Shown: positions 33,684 through 42,569, counted from the stretch's first letter. The stretch: DNA of 64,000 nucleotides from Sphingomonas_B tabacisoli (GCF_042678385.1 NZ_JBHUDY010000001.1:682001-746000), one strand, 5' to 3'. Numbers and translations are program-made. The notes: generated by a model from the sequence alone, not told the origin.

Positions 33684-33812
33684 GAAATCCTCCCCGGGAC
33701 GGGGAGGTGGCAGCCCGCTGGGCTGACGGAGGGGGTCCGGTCATCCGCGACATGGCTCCGGGCCCCCTCCACCGTCCTTCGGACGGTCCCCCTCCCCGTC
33801 CCGGGGAGGATC
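33684..33812. repeat. Palindromic element 2 between protease and capsid genes
   Basis: The ends are complementary: TCCTCCCCGGGACGGGGAGG and CCTCCCCGTCCCGGGGAGGA, with the inner arms GTGGCAGCCCGCTGGGCTGA and ACCGTCCTTCGGACGGT. Its 129 bases fill the gap between protease stop (33680) and capsid gene start (33829), leaving little more than a ribosome-binding site. Confidence 0.75.
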
Positions 33813-33828
33813 TAAACAGGAGAAAGCG

Positions 33829-34887
33829 ATGGAACAGGTGACGGGCTCGCTCGAGGCGAGTTTCGATGGTGTTGCGCATGCGCCGGCGGTGGAGCGGCCG
33901 GCGCTCAGTGGGGCGCGGGTGTCGGGCGGGCGCGAGGCGTTTGTCGACGGGTATCTGCGGCGTGGCTCAGAGATCGAGCTGAAGAGCTTTTCGGGCGCGG
34001 TCTCCGGCGACGGCGGCTATGCGGTGCCGAAGGAGCTGGACGCGATCGTGGATCGAACCCTGACGGCGATCTCGCCGATCCGACGGATCGCCAATGTGGT
34101 TCGCGTGGGATCAGCGGGTTACAAGAAACTGGTGACGACGGGCGGCACGCCTTCGGGCTGGGCTTCGGAGACGGGCGCGCGGGCGGAGACGAACACGCCG
34201 ACGTTCAAGGAAATCGCTCCGGCAATGGGCGAGCTGTTCGCCAATCCGGCGGCGAGCCAGGCGATGCTGGACGATGCCGCGTTCGACGTCGAGAGCTGGC
34301 TGGCGGGCGAGATCGCGACGGAGTTCGCGCGGGCCGAAGGCGCGGCGTTCATTTCGGGCGACGGCGTCAACAAGCCGAGGGGCTTCCTGACCGGCACGCC
34401 GACCAACGAGGCGGACGGGGTGCGGGCGTTCGGCACGCTGCAGTATCTGGCGACGGGCGTGGCGGGCGGCTTTCCTGCATCCTCGCCGCAGGACAAGCTC
34501 ATCGACCTGATCCAGTCGCTGCGCACGCCCTATCGCCAGGGTGCTGCGTTCGTGATGAACTCGGCGACGCTGGCGCGCATCCGCAAGTTCAAGACGGCGG
34601 ACGGTGCGTTCCTGTGGCAGCCGGCGATGGCGAGCGGTCAGCCGGATTCCTTGCTCGGTTATCCGGTGATCGAGGCGGAGGACATGCCGGACGTCGCGAC
34701 CGACAGTTTCTCGATCGCGTTCGGTAATTTCCGTGCCGGCTATCTGATCGCGGAGCGTCAGGAGACGACAATCCTGCGCGATCCGTTCACGCACAAGCCG
34801 TTCGTGCATTTCTATGCGGTCAAGCGGATCGGCGGCGCGGTGATGAACAGCGAGGCGATCAAGCTGCTGAAGTTCGGGGTGAGCTGA
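33829..34887 (+). CDS. GTA/HK97-fold major capsid protein
   Basis: The 352-residue protein is the HK97-fold major capsid. It has an N-terminal leader of about 55 residues that the protease may remove, then KSFSGAVSGDGGYAVPKELD near 60-75, the ASETGARAETNTPTFKEI block near 110-130, GDGVNKPRGFL near 185 and the C-terminal VHFYAVKRIGGAVMNSEAIKLLKFG. It starts after an AGGAG-type site immediately past a palindromic element, and is followed after another palindromic element by the spike base gene. The HK97 fold and the neighbours make the identity firm. Confidence 0.9.
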   Translation: MEQVTGSLEASFDGVAHAPAVERPALSGARVSGGREAFVDGYLRRGSEIELKSFSGAVSGDGGYAVPKELDAIVDRTLTAISPIRRIANVVRVGSAGYKKLVTTGGTPSGWASETGARAETNTPTFKEIAPAMGELFANPAASQAMLDDAAFDVESWLAGEIATEFARAEGAAFISGDGVNKPRGFLTGTPTNEADGVRAFGTLQYLATGVAGGFPASSPQDKLIDLIQSLRTPYRQGAAFVMNSATLARIRKFKTADGAFLWQPAMASGQPDSLLGYPVIEAEDMPDVATDSFSIAFGNFRAGYLIAERQETTILRDPFTHKPFVHFYAVKRIGGAVMNSEAIKLLKFGVS

Positions 34888-34897
34888 TCGGCGGAGC

Positions 34898-35031
34898 CCC
34901 TCTCCCGCTCGCGGGAGAGGGACGGCCGCGCAGCGGCCCGGGTGAGGGCCACCTTCTGTACCACAGGACCCTCACCCCGCTCGGCCCCGCAGGGCCGAGT
35001 CGCCCTCTCCCGCGGTGCGGGAGAGGGGCTT
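34898..35031. repeat. Palindromic element 3 between capsid and spike genes
   Basis: The ends pair as CCCCTCTCCCGCTCGCGGGA and the matching CCCTCTCCCGCGGTGCGGGA block, with internal complementary CGGCCGCGCAGCGGCCG and CGGCCCCGCAGGGCCG palindromes. It is about 130 bases, similar in plan to the elements at 32883 and 33684. Confidence 0.75.
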
Positions 35032-35051
35032 TGTCTTCAAAGGAGAACAAC

Positions 35052-35318
35052 ATGGCGGACCCATTTTCGGGGCTGGTCGATGGCGTGTCGGCGCCGGCGA
35101 CGCGGGGCGTGGCGGTGGCGCCGCATGACAGCAATGCGCTGGCCGATATTCCCAAGGCGCTGTTCGTGGGCGTGGCCGGCGATCTGGTTGCGCGCGGGTT
35201 GAACGACACGGCGGACGTGACGTTCAAGAATCTGGCGGCGGGATCGGTGTTGCCGTTCCGGGCGAAGTTCGTGCGGGCGACGGGCACGACCGCCGCCTCG
35301 ATCGTGGCGCTCTACTGA
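35052..35318 (+). CDS. GTA head spike base protein (GhsA-like, RCAP_rcc01079 family)
   Basis: The 88-residue protein MADPFSGLVDGVSAPATRGV..., ending TGTTAASIVALY, matches the spike base family described in Rhodobacter capsulatus as GhsA, the protein that anchors fibres to the GTA head vertices. It starts at ATG 35052 with AGGAG upstream and overlaps the next gene at the stop (TGATG). In R. capsulatus this gene and its fibre partner are unlinked to the structural cluster; here they lie next to the capsid gene. Confidence 0.8.
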   Translation: MADPFSGLVDGVSAPATRGVAVAPHDSNALADIPKALFVGVAGDLVARGLNDTADVTFKNLAAGSVLPFRAKFVRATGTTAASIVALY

Positions 35319-37702
35319 TGGCGAGCCTTGGTTTCGGCATCGACCTGGCGCTGAAGCGGCGCGATGCCGGCGCCGCTGTGCCGGCGTCGGCGATCGCGTC
35401 GCTGCAGGTACTGCCGGCGAACGGCTTGCAGGCGGTGGACGGCGCCGATGCCGCGGACGCGAACGGCTGGGTCGCGAAGGTCGTGCTGCCGGATGACGGC
35501 GTGTCGACTTTCGACCCAACCAGGATCGTGCTGACGGTCAGCGATCCGGGGTTCGATGCCAGTGGCGCAGCGACGACCGTGGTCCGCACGATCCGCGGCA
35601 CGGCGGTCCTGCGCAAGCAGTATCCGAACCAGACACAGCGGCTGAACAGCGCGAGCGGAGGCGTGCGGACCGTGCATTTCGCGCTGGATGACGATGTGTA
35701 TCAAGGCTCGACCCTGGTCTCGGGACAGGCGCTGGCGGGCTATTACGGGGCGGCTGCGAGCGGTGCGATCGGCGGCATGTCGAACGGCTCGACGCGAGCC
35801 TATCCGAAGCCGCTCTTCGCCTGGGTGAACATGCATCATGAGCGGGCGACCGGCGGCAGCTATGCCGTCGAGGGCGTGGCGTTTCACCGGCATGCGATGA
35901 ACGGGCGACAGGTTGCGTGTGTGCAGTATCAGGCGCGGGATGCGCAGGCGGTGGCGAACCTTTCGGCGACCGTCTCGGCGTCCGTGCCGCAGCTTTCGAC
36001 GATCCAGACCAAGGGGCAGATCGCCGAGGTGTATGCGGCGAGCGTGTCGCTGGCCAATCTGGCGCAGGCCGATCTGTGCCGGGTCAACGCGAAGGTCTAT
36101 CCGTGGCTGGGCGATGCGACGGCGGTGCTCGATCTGCTGACGGACGGCGTCAGCGTGTCGGGCGACGCGACGACGATCAACCCGCAGACGCCGCTTCGCT
36201 TCCTGAACGACAAGACCGGCGGCTATGGCGGCGCCTGCGCGATCGTGAAGCCGGGCGGGACCGCGACGGGATCGGGCAAAGTGGCGGCGGGCTATGGCGG
36301 GCTGGGGGCGACGGCGGCCGATGCCTATCCGACGATTGCGGCTGCGCTGACGGCGCTCCAGTCTTACAATCAGGCGAACAAGGGACATACCGACCCGGCG
36401 GGCGGGACGATCTATTTGAGCGAGGATGCGGCGGGCGCGGGCGCGACGCATGGTGTCGGCAACACCAGTGCGTCGGCTGCGGGCAAGTGCTGGGTCGAGA
36501 TCGTGAAGGACCCGGGCGCGACGGGCACGGTGAAGGCACAGTTGGCGGGCGCGAACGTGGCGCAGGCGTCGATGCTGCGCTGGGGCTGCCCGTTCGAGAT
36601 CAACGCCGGCAATTTTAACGGCGGATCGGGCAATACTGGCAACACCTGGGTGGCGTTTCGGGGCAATGCGATCAATGCAGTCGCGAGCACCTCGGCGCCG
36701 TTCAACTATGGGTTCGCGCACAGCTATTTCGAGAATGTGACGATGACCGGCGGCGCGAACATGCCGCTGCCGTTCTTCGGCTTTGGCGGCACGGCGCGGA
36801 TTCAGGTGCGGTGCGTCGGGCTGTTGTTCGAGGACATGCCGGCGGTGCTGGCGAACCGTTATGCGATCCAGCCGTTCACGCTGATCGGCTGCCGCTTCGC
36901 CAACGGCTTCTTCGACGACGGCAATTGGAGCGTGAACTGGGATAGCTGCGACGGCGGCGTCATCTGCAACACCCAGTTCCTGAAGACGCAGGCGGCATGC
37001 GTGCTGGCGAGCGGGGCGCTGCCCGGCGGCTATGCTCGCGGCTTCGCGCTGGTGCAGAACGTCATCGAGCGGACCAACACAGCGAGCAGCCCGGCGCTGC
37101 AGCTTGGCGCGGACGGGACGACGCAGGCGTTCACGAACTTCGTCGAGTTTCACAACACGCTGCCGGGCGCGGGCGGGGCGGGCGCCAATATCGGCCGCAC
37201 CAACCGGGCCTATGCGGACGTGGCCGGCGCGGCGGGCGTGCTGAAGCGCATCACCAGCCGGTTCAACGTCTGGTACGACTGCAACATCAAAACCGACACG
37301 TTCACCACGAACACGACGGCCTCCGGTCGCACCGGCAACTGGCGATCGCGCTATCATGTCGGCGACCGGGGGAATGTCTCCGTGCTGGGCGACGACCAGG
37401 GTTTTGCGGTCAGTGCGAGCGGCACGACGTGGCTGGGCGAGGTCTGGCCGGGCGACGGCAAGGCTTCGGCGGCGTCGATCGGTTTCGTCAACAACGCGGC
37501 GGGCACGAGCGGCGCGGGCGACTATCGGGTTACCGGCGGCAGCAACGATGCCTATGGCCGCGTGGCGGGATCGTCCAGCAGCGGCGTGACCATCGGTGGC
37601 GCGGCCGTGCCGCTGGCGGCGCTCCGGTTCGACATCGCGGGTGTGGCCCGGAAGACGGACGGGAACGGCGCTGCGGGCGCTTACGAGCGGACCGACATCT
37701 GA
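35318..37702 (+). CDS. GTA head spike/fibre protein (GhsB-like)
   Basis: The 794-residue protein follows the spike base protein with a one-base overlap (TGATG). It has an N-terminal region of about 130 residues that may bind the base, then long stretches with regularly spaced GG, NF, NG and FD turns typical of right-handed beta-helix fibres (about residues 340-700), and a C-terminal cap. By position it is the counterpart of GhsB, the fibre of the R. capsulatus head spike that binds the capsule of recipient cells. The sequence is long and variable in such proteins, so the match rests mainly on the spike-base neighbour. Confidence 0.65.
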   Translation: MASLGFGIDLALKRRDAGAAVPASAIASLQVLPANGLQAVDGADAADANGWVAKVVLPDDGVSTFDPTRIVLTVSDPGFDASGAATTVVRTIRGTAVLRKQYPNQTQRLNSASGGVRTVHFALDDDVYQGSTLVSGQALAGYYGAAASGAIGGMSNGSTRAYPKPLFAWVNMHHERATGGSYAVEGVAFHRHAMNGRQVACVQYQARDAQAVANLSATVSASVPQLSTIQTKGQIAEVYAASVSLANLAQADLCRVNAKVYPWLGDATAVLDLLTDGVSVSGDATTINPQTPLRFLNDKTGGYGGACAIVKPGGTATGSGKVAAGYGGLGATAADAYPTIAAALTALQSYNQANKGHTDPAGGTIYLSEDAAGAGATHGVGNTSASAAGKCWVEIVKDPGATGTVKAQLAGANVAQASMLRWGCPFEINAGNFNGGSGNTGNTWVAFRGNAINAVASTSAPFNYGFAHSYFENVTMTGGANMPLPFFGFGGTARIQVRCVGLLFEDMPAVLANRYAIQPFTLIGCRFANGFFDDGNWSVNWDSCDGGVICNTQFLKTQAACVLASGALPGGYARGFALVQNVIERTNTASSPALQLGADGTTQAFTNFVEFHNTLPGAGGAGANIGRTNRAYADVAGAAGVLKRITSRFNVWYDCNIKTDTFTTNTTASGRTGNWRSRYHVGDRGNVSVLGDDQGFAVSASGTTWLGEVWPGDGKASAASIGFVNNAAGTSGAGDYRVTGGSNDAYGRVAGSSSSGVTIGGAAVPLAALRFDIAGVARKTDGNGAAGAYERTDI

Positions 37703-37778
37703 GCCGGGCGGCTCGCTGAGGAGCTTCGACAATGCAGACGAGGGAACTGGCCGTGCGCGGCCGGGCGGGGAGGCGCGC

Positions 37779-38321
37779 GTGCTGACGATGACGGCATTTG
37801 AGGCGGACGATCTCGCGGCGGCGCGGGATGACGCAAAAGCTTATGCGCGCGTGGCGCAGAGCGGCGAGGATGGGCTGATCGAGCAGCTCGCGGCGACAAG
37901 CCTGTTGCTGTGCGAGGCGTTTTGCGGGCGGATCGGGCTGGCGCGGGAGGCGGTGGAGGTTCTGCCTGCCTGCGCCGAGTGGCGGAAGCTTTCGGCGCGG
38001 CCGGTTCGGGCGATCACATCGGTCGAGGGACTGCCCGCGGAGGGCGCTGCGTTCGTGCTCCCGGTCGACGCCTATGCGATCGACATCGACACTGACGGGA
38101 CGGGCTGGATCCGGACCAGCGCACCGGGCGCGGCTGGGCGAGTTCGGGTGACCTATGATGCGGGACTGGCGAGCGGTTGGGCAACGCTGCCGGAGACGCT
38201 TCGGCAGGGCGTCGTGCGGCTGACGGCACATCTTTACGCGCATCGCGACGATCCGAACGAAGGCGCGCCGCCGGCTGCGGTCGCGGCGCTGTGGCGGCCG
38301 TGGCGGCAGGTGGGGCTGTGA
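37779..38321 (+). CDS. GTA head-tail connector protein (g6-like)
   Basis: The 180-residue protein, from GTG 37779 with GGGGAGGCG upstream, has the adaptor signature of the gp6-type head-tail connector family: helical N-terminal half (residues 10-50, DLAAARDDAKAYARVAQSGEDGLIEQLAATSLLL), and a C-terminal half with VRVTYDAGLASGWATLPETLRQGVVRLTAHLYAHRD. Such proteins join the portal to the tail. Its stop overlaps the next gene's start (TGATG). The open frame extends well upstream without support, so GTG 37779 is my choice. Confidence 0.75.
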   Translation: MLTMTAFEADDLAAARDDAKAYARVAQSGEDGLIEQLAATSLLLCEAFCGRIGLAREAVEVLPACAEWRKLSARPVRAITSVEGLPAEGAAFVLPVDAYAIDIDTDGTGWIRTSAPGAAGRVRVTYDAGLASGWATLPETLRQGVVRLTAHLYAHRDDPNEGAPPAAVAALWRPWRQVGL

Positions 38322-38524
38322 TGCTGGAGGCGCTTGAGGCGCGGGCCGAGGCGGTCGGCGCGCGGGCCGTGGCACGGGCGAAGCGGCGGCTGGTCGCGGA
38401 GTTCGGCGAGCCGGGAATCGACGTGGCTGAGACGGAGCGCGGCGTCGTCCTGTCGGGTCGCGGCCTTTGGCTGCGCTTGCTGGCGAGCGGTCGGCTGCGC
38501 TGGATCGGAGGGCTATTGCGATGA
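38321..38524 (+). CDS. Small GTA protein between connector and DUF3168 genes
   Basis: The 67-residue protein MLEALEARAEAVGARAVARAK... is basic and mostly helical. It begins on the connector stop codon (TGATG) and its stop overlaps the next gene (GATGAGC). Its position corresponds to the g7-type tail completion/connector gene of GTA clusters, but it has no strong motif of its own and could be shorter or different in function. It is accepted as coding because of the overlaps on both sides. Confidence 0.5.
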   Translation: MLEALEARAEAVGARAVARAKRRLVAEFGEPGIDVAETERGVVLSGRGLWLRLLASGRLRWIGGLLR

Positions 38525-38916
38525 GCTTCGAAGCGGCGCTGCAAGACGCTGTGCTGGCGGCGCTCGCCGCCGAGCCGGTGATCTCGGCGCAGGCGAACGG
38601 CGTGTTTCTGGAACGTCCGGTGCGGGCGAGCACGCCGTATCTGGTCGTGGGCGACATGCTGAGCGCCGACTGGAGCGCGAAGGGACTCGCCGGGCGCGAG
38701 GTGCGGCTGCTGATCCGCGTGCATGACGCGGGCGAGAACTGGGCGCCGACGGTGGCGCTGCAAGGTGCTGTCGGCGCAGCCATCGAAGGGCTGCCGCGGG
38801 AGATCGGCGGCTACCGATTGGGCGCGATCACGCTGCTGCGTGCCCGAACGGTGCGCGACGGAGCGACGGGCTGGCTGGGCACGGTCGAATATCGAATTCG
38901 TGGAATGGAGGGCTGA
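38521..38916 (+). CDS. GTA tail completion protein, DUF3168 (g8-like)
   Basis: The 131-residue protein has the DUF3168 pattern (FEAALQDAVLAALAAEPVISA, YLVVGDMLSADWSAKG, EVRLLIRVHDAGENW), found in tail terminator proteins of siphophages and GTAs. It starts at ATG 38521, overlapping the upstream stop, and ends one base before the next gene's ATG. It is expected to finish the tail tube at the head-proximal end. Confidence 0.78.
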   Translation: MSFEAALQDAVLAALAAEPVISAQANGVFLERPVRASTPYLVVGDMLSADWSAKGLAGREVRLLIRVHDAGENWAPTVALQGAVGAAIEGLPREIGGYRLGAITLLRARTVRDGATGWLGTVEYRIRGMEG

Positions 38917-39324
38917 ATGGCGATCGAGCGGGGAAGCGCGTTTCTGCTGAAGGTGGGCGACGGGGCGACGCCGCCGGTTTATGCGACCGTTGCCGGGCTG
39001 CGGACGACGCAGCTCAGCGTCAACGGCGAGGCGGTGGTGGTGACCCACAAGGGATCGGGCGGCTGGCGGGAGCTGCTGTCCGGCGCGGGGGTGCGGTCGG
39101 TCTCGGTCTCGGGCGCGGGCGTGTTCACCGGATCGGCGGCGGAGACGCGGCTGAAGACGAATGCGCTGGCGGGGATGCTCGACGATTACGAGCTGAGCTT
39201 TGAAAGCGGCGAACGGATGCGGGGCAAGTTCCTGGTCTCGCGGCTAGACTATGCCGGCGATTTCAACGGCGAGCGCAGCTACACGCTGAGTCTGGAAAGC
39301 TCCGGCGAAGTGGTGAGCCTGTGA
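38917..39324 (+). CDS. GTA major tail protein (g9-like)
   Basis: This 135-residue protein matches the TP901-1-type major tail protein family: MAIERGSAFLLKVGDG, TTQLSVNGEAVVVTHKGSGGWREL, SVSVSGAGVFTGSAAETRL and FLVSRLDYAGDFNGERSYTLSLESSG. It is the subunit that forms the tail tube of the GTA particle. The stop codon overlaps the GTG start of the next gene. Its place between the DUF3168 and g10-like genes is the usual GTA order. Confidence 0.85.
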   Translation: MAIERGSAFLLKVGDGATPPVYATVAGLRTTQLSVNGEAVVVTHKGSGGWRELLSGAGVRSVSVSGAGVFTGSAAETRLKTNALAGMLDDYELSFESGERMRGKFLVSRLDYAGDFNGERSYTLSLESSGEVVSL

Positions 39325-39632
39325 GCCAGGCGAACCCGGTGCGGGGCGAGGCGGCGTTGCGGGTGAATGGTGTCGCGCTGGTGCTGCGGCCGACCTTTGC
39401 GGCGCTGGTTGCGGCGGAGGAGGAGCTTGGGCCGCTGTTTGCACTCGTTGAACGAGCAGCGGCGGGTGGGCTGAAGCTGTCCGAAATGGCGGCGCTGTTC
39501 TGGCATTGCCTGCACGGCAGGCCAGACGGGCTGACGCGCGAGGCGTTTTCGGAAGGTGTCGCGTCCGGCGGGCTGGCTGCGGCGACGCCGGCGCTGAAAG
39601 TGCTGTTGCGGCAGGTGCTGCAAGGGCGCTGA
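39321..39632 (+). CDS. GTA family protein g10-like (PF11836)
   Basis: This 103-residue protein begins at GTG 39321 overlapping the major tail gene and belongs to the 'gene transfer agent family protein' group: MSQANPVRGEAALRVNGVALVLRPTFAALVAAEEELGPLFALVERAAAG. It is probably a tail assembly chaperone, paired with the next small gene. Its stop codon shares the last base with the next ATG (TGATG). Confidence 0.7.
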   Translation: MSQANPVRGEAALRVNGVALVLRPTFAALVAAEEELGPLFALVERAAAGGLKLSEMAALFWHCLHGRPDGLTREAFSEGVASGGLAAATPALKVLLRQVLQGR

Positions 39633-39829
39633 TGGACGCGTGTTTTGCAGCGAGCGCATCGCGGCTGGCGGGGCTTGCAGGGGCAGTGCTCGGCTGGTGG
39701 CCGGGCGAGTTCTGGGACGCGACGCCGGCTGAGCTGGCCGCTGTGTTTTCCGCGCTGAACCCGGCTGCCGAAGCGCCGGTGGGAACAGACGTGCTTGCGC
39801 ATTTGCAGGAGCAATTTCCCGATGGATGA
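39632..39829 (+). CDS. GTA tail assembly chaperone (g10.1-like)
   Basis: The 65-residue protein MDACFAASASRLAGLAGAVLG...WWPGEFWDATPAELAAVFSAL matches the small tail assembly chaperone of GTA clusters (DUF2376-like). It begins on the stop codon of the g10-like gene and overlaps the tape measure gene. The two-gene chaperone arrangement before the tape measure gene is typical of siphovirus-type tails. Confidence 0.65.
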   Translation: MDACFAASASRLAGLAGAVLGWWPGEFWDATPAELAAVFSALNPAAEAPVGTDVLAHLQEQFPDG

Positions 39830-40346
39830 AGAGATCGAGCGGCTGGTCGTGTCGGTGCGTGCCGACACGCAGGGCTTTGCGCGCGACGTGCAGACGATGC
39901 GAGGCGAACTGGACGGGCCGTTCGGCGCCGGCGTGGATCGGGCGGGACGGGCGCTGGAGGCCGGGCTCGCGCGGGCGATCCGAACGGGCAAGCTGGGTTT
40001 CGAGGACCTCGGCCGGATCGCGCAATCGGTGCTGAGCTCGATTGCGGCGAGCGCGGTACGCGCCGGCGTGCATTCGATCCTGTCGGGCATCGGCGGGGTG
40101 CTAGGCCTGCCTGGCCGCGCGACCGGCGGGCCGGTGTCGCCGGGACGGGCCTATGTTGTCGGCGAGCGCGGGCCGGAACTGTTTGTGCCAAGTTCGGCGG
40201 GGCAGGTAGCGGCGTCCTCCGAGCCTTCGCGCGAGGTGCGCGTGACGGTGAATGTCAATGCGCCGGCGGGAGCGGACGGCGCGCAGGCGTTGGTGCGATC
40301 CTCGCGGCAAGTGGCCCGCGCGGTTCGTCGCGCGATGGAGGATTGA
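39822..40346 (+). CDS. GTA tail tape measure protein (g11-like)
   Basis: The 174-residue protein starts at ATG 39822, overlapping the chaperone gene. It begins EEIERLVVSVRADTQGFARDVQTMRGEL, a typical tape-measure N-terminus, has a short hydrophobic/glycine-rich middle (GLPGRATGGPVSPGRAYVVGERGPELFVPSSAGQV) of the kind seen in the C-termini of GTA tape measure proteins, and a basic tail. It is short, in line with the short tails of GTA particles. Confidence 0.72.
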   Translation: MDEEIERLVVSVRADTQGFARDVQTMRGELDGPFGAGVDRAGRALEAGLARAIRTGKLGFEDLGRIAQSVLSSIAASAVRAGVHSILSGIGGVLGLPGRATGGPVSPGRAYVVGERGPELFVPSSAGQVAASSEPSREVRVTVNVNAPAGADGAQALVRSSRQVARAVRRAMED

Positions 40347-42569
40347 GTGGGGTTCTGGCTGGCGCGCGAGCGCACGGTTCAGGAGACCGGCTTCGTCAAG
40401 CGCTTCGATCCGCGGTTCTGGACCGTCAATTTCCCGCGGCCGATGATGGCGTCGGTGGTGACGACCGCGCCGGATTCGCTGCGGGTCGATGCGGTGTTCT
40501 ACCGGAAGAACGATTTGGCCGGCCTGATCTGGGCGTCGGAGGATCGGTACGATCATCCGCTGCTCGCTTACGAGACGGCGCGCGATTATCGGCGGTGCGT
40601 GTTGTCGTTTCGCTGGCGATCGGCGGGCGTGCTGCCGCTCGATGCCGTGAATGGGCCGACGCTGACCATCGAAGGGCGGGACGAGTCCGGGACGGCGCGG
40701 TCCTGGTATGTCCGGCTGTGGAACTACGCCGTTGGGACGCCCGAGGATGCAGCGATCACGCTCGATTTCGCGACGCTGCAGGCGGGGTTTTCTCTGCCCG
40801 GCGAGGCGGTCTGGGCGGGCGATGTCGACCGGATGTTCGTGTCGCTGGCGCCGCCCGGATATGATGAGGCTGGCGGCGATCTCGATGCGCCGGCCGAGGG
40901 TTGGGCCGAGCTGACCGAGCTGCGCTGCGACGGGTCGGGCTCGGTGCTTAAGATCGGCGACGTGATGATGCCGCCGCACACGCTCCGGATCGCGACCGGA
41001 TATGACGACGCCTACAACGTCACGCCGGCGCGGCTGCTGCGCAGCATGGTGCAGCTCGGCTACCGTGAGCTGATCAACCACTATGTCGGGATGAGCCATT
41101 ATTTCCGGCTAACGGGCGGGTTGGCCGGGCTGGACGGCGGGGCTTTGAATGCGCCCTGTGCGGCGTGGCATCGCGACTTCGCCGCGCGCGCAAAGGCGCT
41201 TGGGTATGAGCTGATCTTGTCGCTGTCCTACGAGCTGCTCGACCAGCATTGTCCGGAGGCGTGGAAGCAGCGGGCGACGGACGGCAGCCCGGCGCTGACC
41301 GGCTGGGCGCCGCCGTCGACTTTGCTGTCGCCGGCGAATGGCGAGGCGATGGCTTATCTGCAGGCCGTCGCCGTCGCGTTTTGTGGAATTGCGGACGATG
41401 CAGGTTTGCGCGTGCGCTTTCAGGTGGGCGAGCCCTGGTGGTGGGTCGCGCCGGACGGGTCGCTGTGCGTGCACGATGCGGCCGCAGTCGCCGCGAATGG
41501 CGGCGTGGCGCCGAACGATGTGCAGGCGGGCGCGATGCTCGCCGCATCGACGGCAGCATTGACCGGCGCCGTCGAGGCAGCGGCGCCCGATGCGGAGACC
41601 TTGCTGCTGGTTTACCTGCCGACCGTACGGGGCAGGGAGGCGGCTCTGGTTCCGACCGGCTGGGCCGCGCCGGCTTTCGATGTGCTGCAGCTCGAGGATT
41701 ATGAATGGGTCACGGCCGGCAATCGCGCCGCCAGTCTGCGGGGTGCGGCCGAGATCGGGACGCGGCTCGGCTATGCCGCGGATCGGCAGCATTATCTCGG
41801 TGGGTTCGTGCTTCGGCCCGAGGACAGTGCCGACTGGGCGGAGATCGCCGATGCGATCGAGCGAGCACGCGGGCGCGGCGTCGCAGAAGCGTTCGTCTGG
41901 GCGCTGCCGCAAGTGATCCGCGACGGCTTCACATGGTTTGACGAGGAGGAGCGAGTGGACACGTTTGCCGATGTGAGCTTTCCGATCGCGATCGGCCGAG
42001 AGGCGAGCGTCGAGGCGGCGACCTCGACCGCGATTGCTGCCGGCGCGGGCGGGCGCGAGCAGCGCAACGCCGAATGGGCGGAAGCGCGGCTGAAGTTCGA
42101 CGCGGGGCCGGGCGTGCGGTCGGAAGCCGATCTGGGCGCGTTGATCGCCTTCTTCCGGGCGCGGCGCGGGCCGGCGCAGGCGTTCCGCTTTCGCGATCCG
42201 TTCGACGACAGCTCGAGCGGCACGACCGGAACGCCGGGTGCGACGGATCAATTGCTGGGCATCGGCGATGGGACGCGGACGGATTTCCCGCTGGCGAAGG
42301 ATTATGGAGGCGTGGCGCGGCGGATCACCCGACCGGCCACTGGGACGGTCCGGGTTGCGGTGGCGGGCAGCGAGACGAGCGCATTTACGCTGGCCGAAGC
42401 CGGCGTGGTCAGCTTCGATGCGCCCCCTCCGGCAGGCGCGACGGTGACCGCCGGGTTTCGTTTCGATGTGGCCGTGCGGTTCGAGCAGGACCGGATCGAG
42501 GTCAATCGCGCTACCTTCCTGGCCGGAGAAGCAGTGAGCGTGCCGCTGATCGAAGTGCGTGAGGGATGA
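40347..42569 (+). CDS. GTA distal tail protein (DUF2460) with large N-terminal TIM-barrel-like extension
   Basis: This 740-residue protein has a C-terminal DUF2460/Rcc01695-type distal tail domain (about residues 545-740: TFADVSFPIAIGREASVEAATST and EARLKFDAGPGVRSEADLGALIAFFRARRGPAQAFRFRDP). Ahead of it is a 500-residue region with FWTVNFPRPMMASVV at the start and HTLRIATGYDDAYNV, GYRELINHYVGMSHYFRLTGG and GVAEAFVWALPQVIRDGF later, which reads like a TIM-barrel glycoside-hydrolase-like domain. In R. capsulatus the g12 counterpart lacks this extension. The gene starts at GTG 40347 directly after the tape measure stop and overlaps the g13-like gene by four bases. Confidence 0.72.
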   Translation: MGFWLARERTVQETGFVKRFDPRFWTVNFPRPMMASVVTTAPDSLRVDAVFYRKNDLAGLIWASEDRYDHPLLAYETARDYRRCVLSFRWRSAGVLPLDAVNGPTLTIEGRDESGTARSWYVRLWNYAVGTPEDAAITLDFATLQAGFSLPGEAVWAGDVDRMFVSLAPPGYDEAGGDLDAPAEGWAELTELRCDGSGSVLKIGDVMMPPHTLRIATGYDDAYNVTPARLLRSMVQLGYRELINHYVGMSHYFRLTGGLAGLDGGALNAPCAAWHRDFAARAKALGYELILSLSYELLDQHCPEAWKQRATDGSPALTGWAPPSTLLSPANGEAMAYLQAVAVAFCGIADDAGLRVRFQVGEPWWWVAPDGSLCVHDAAAVAANGGVAPNDVQAGAMLAASTAALTGAVEAAAPDAETLLLVYLPTVRGREAALVPTGWAAPAFDVLQLEDYEWVTAGNRAASLRGAAEIGTRLGYAADRQHYLGGFVLRPEDSADWAEIADAIERARGRGVAEAFVWALPQVIRDGFTWFDEEERVDTFADVSFPIAIGREASVEAATSTAIAAGAGGREQRNAEWAEARLKFDAGPGVRSEADLGALIAFFRARRGPAQAFRFRDPFDDSSSGTTGTPGATDQLLGIGDGTRTDFPLAKDYGGVARRITRPATGTVRVAVAGSETSAFTLAEAGVVSFDAPPPAGATVTAGFRFDVAVRFEQDRIEVNRATFLAGEAVSVPLIEVREG

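Noticed and set aside
35312..37732. 806-codon minus-strand frame opposite the spike protein gene
   Set aside because: Antisense to a well-positioned GTA gene; extremely rich in arginine and alanine and without domain pattern.
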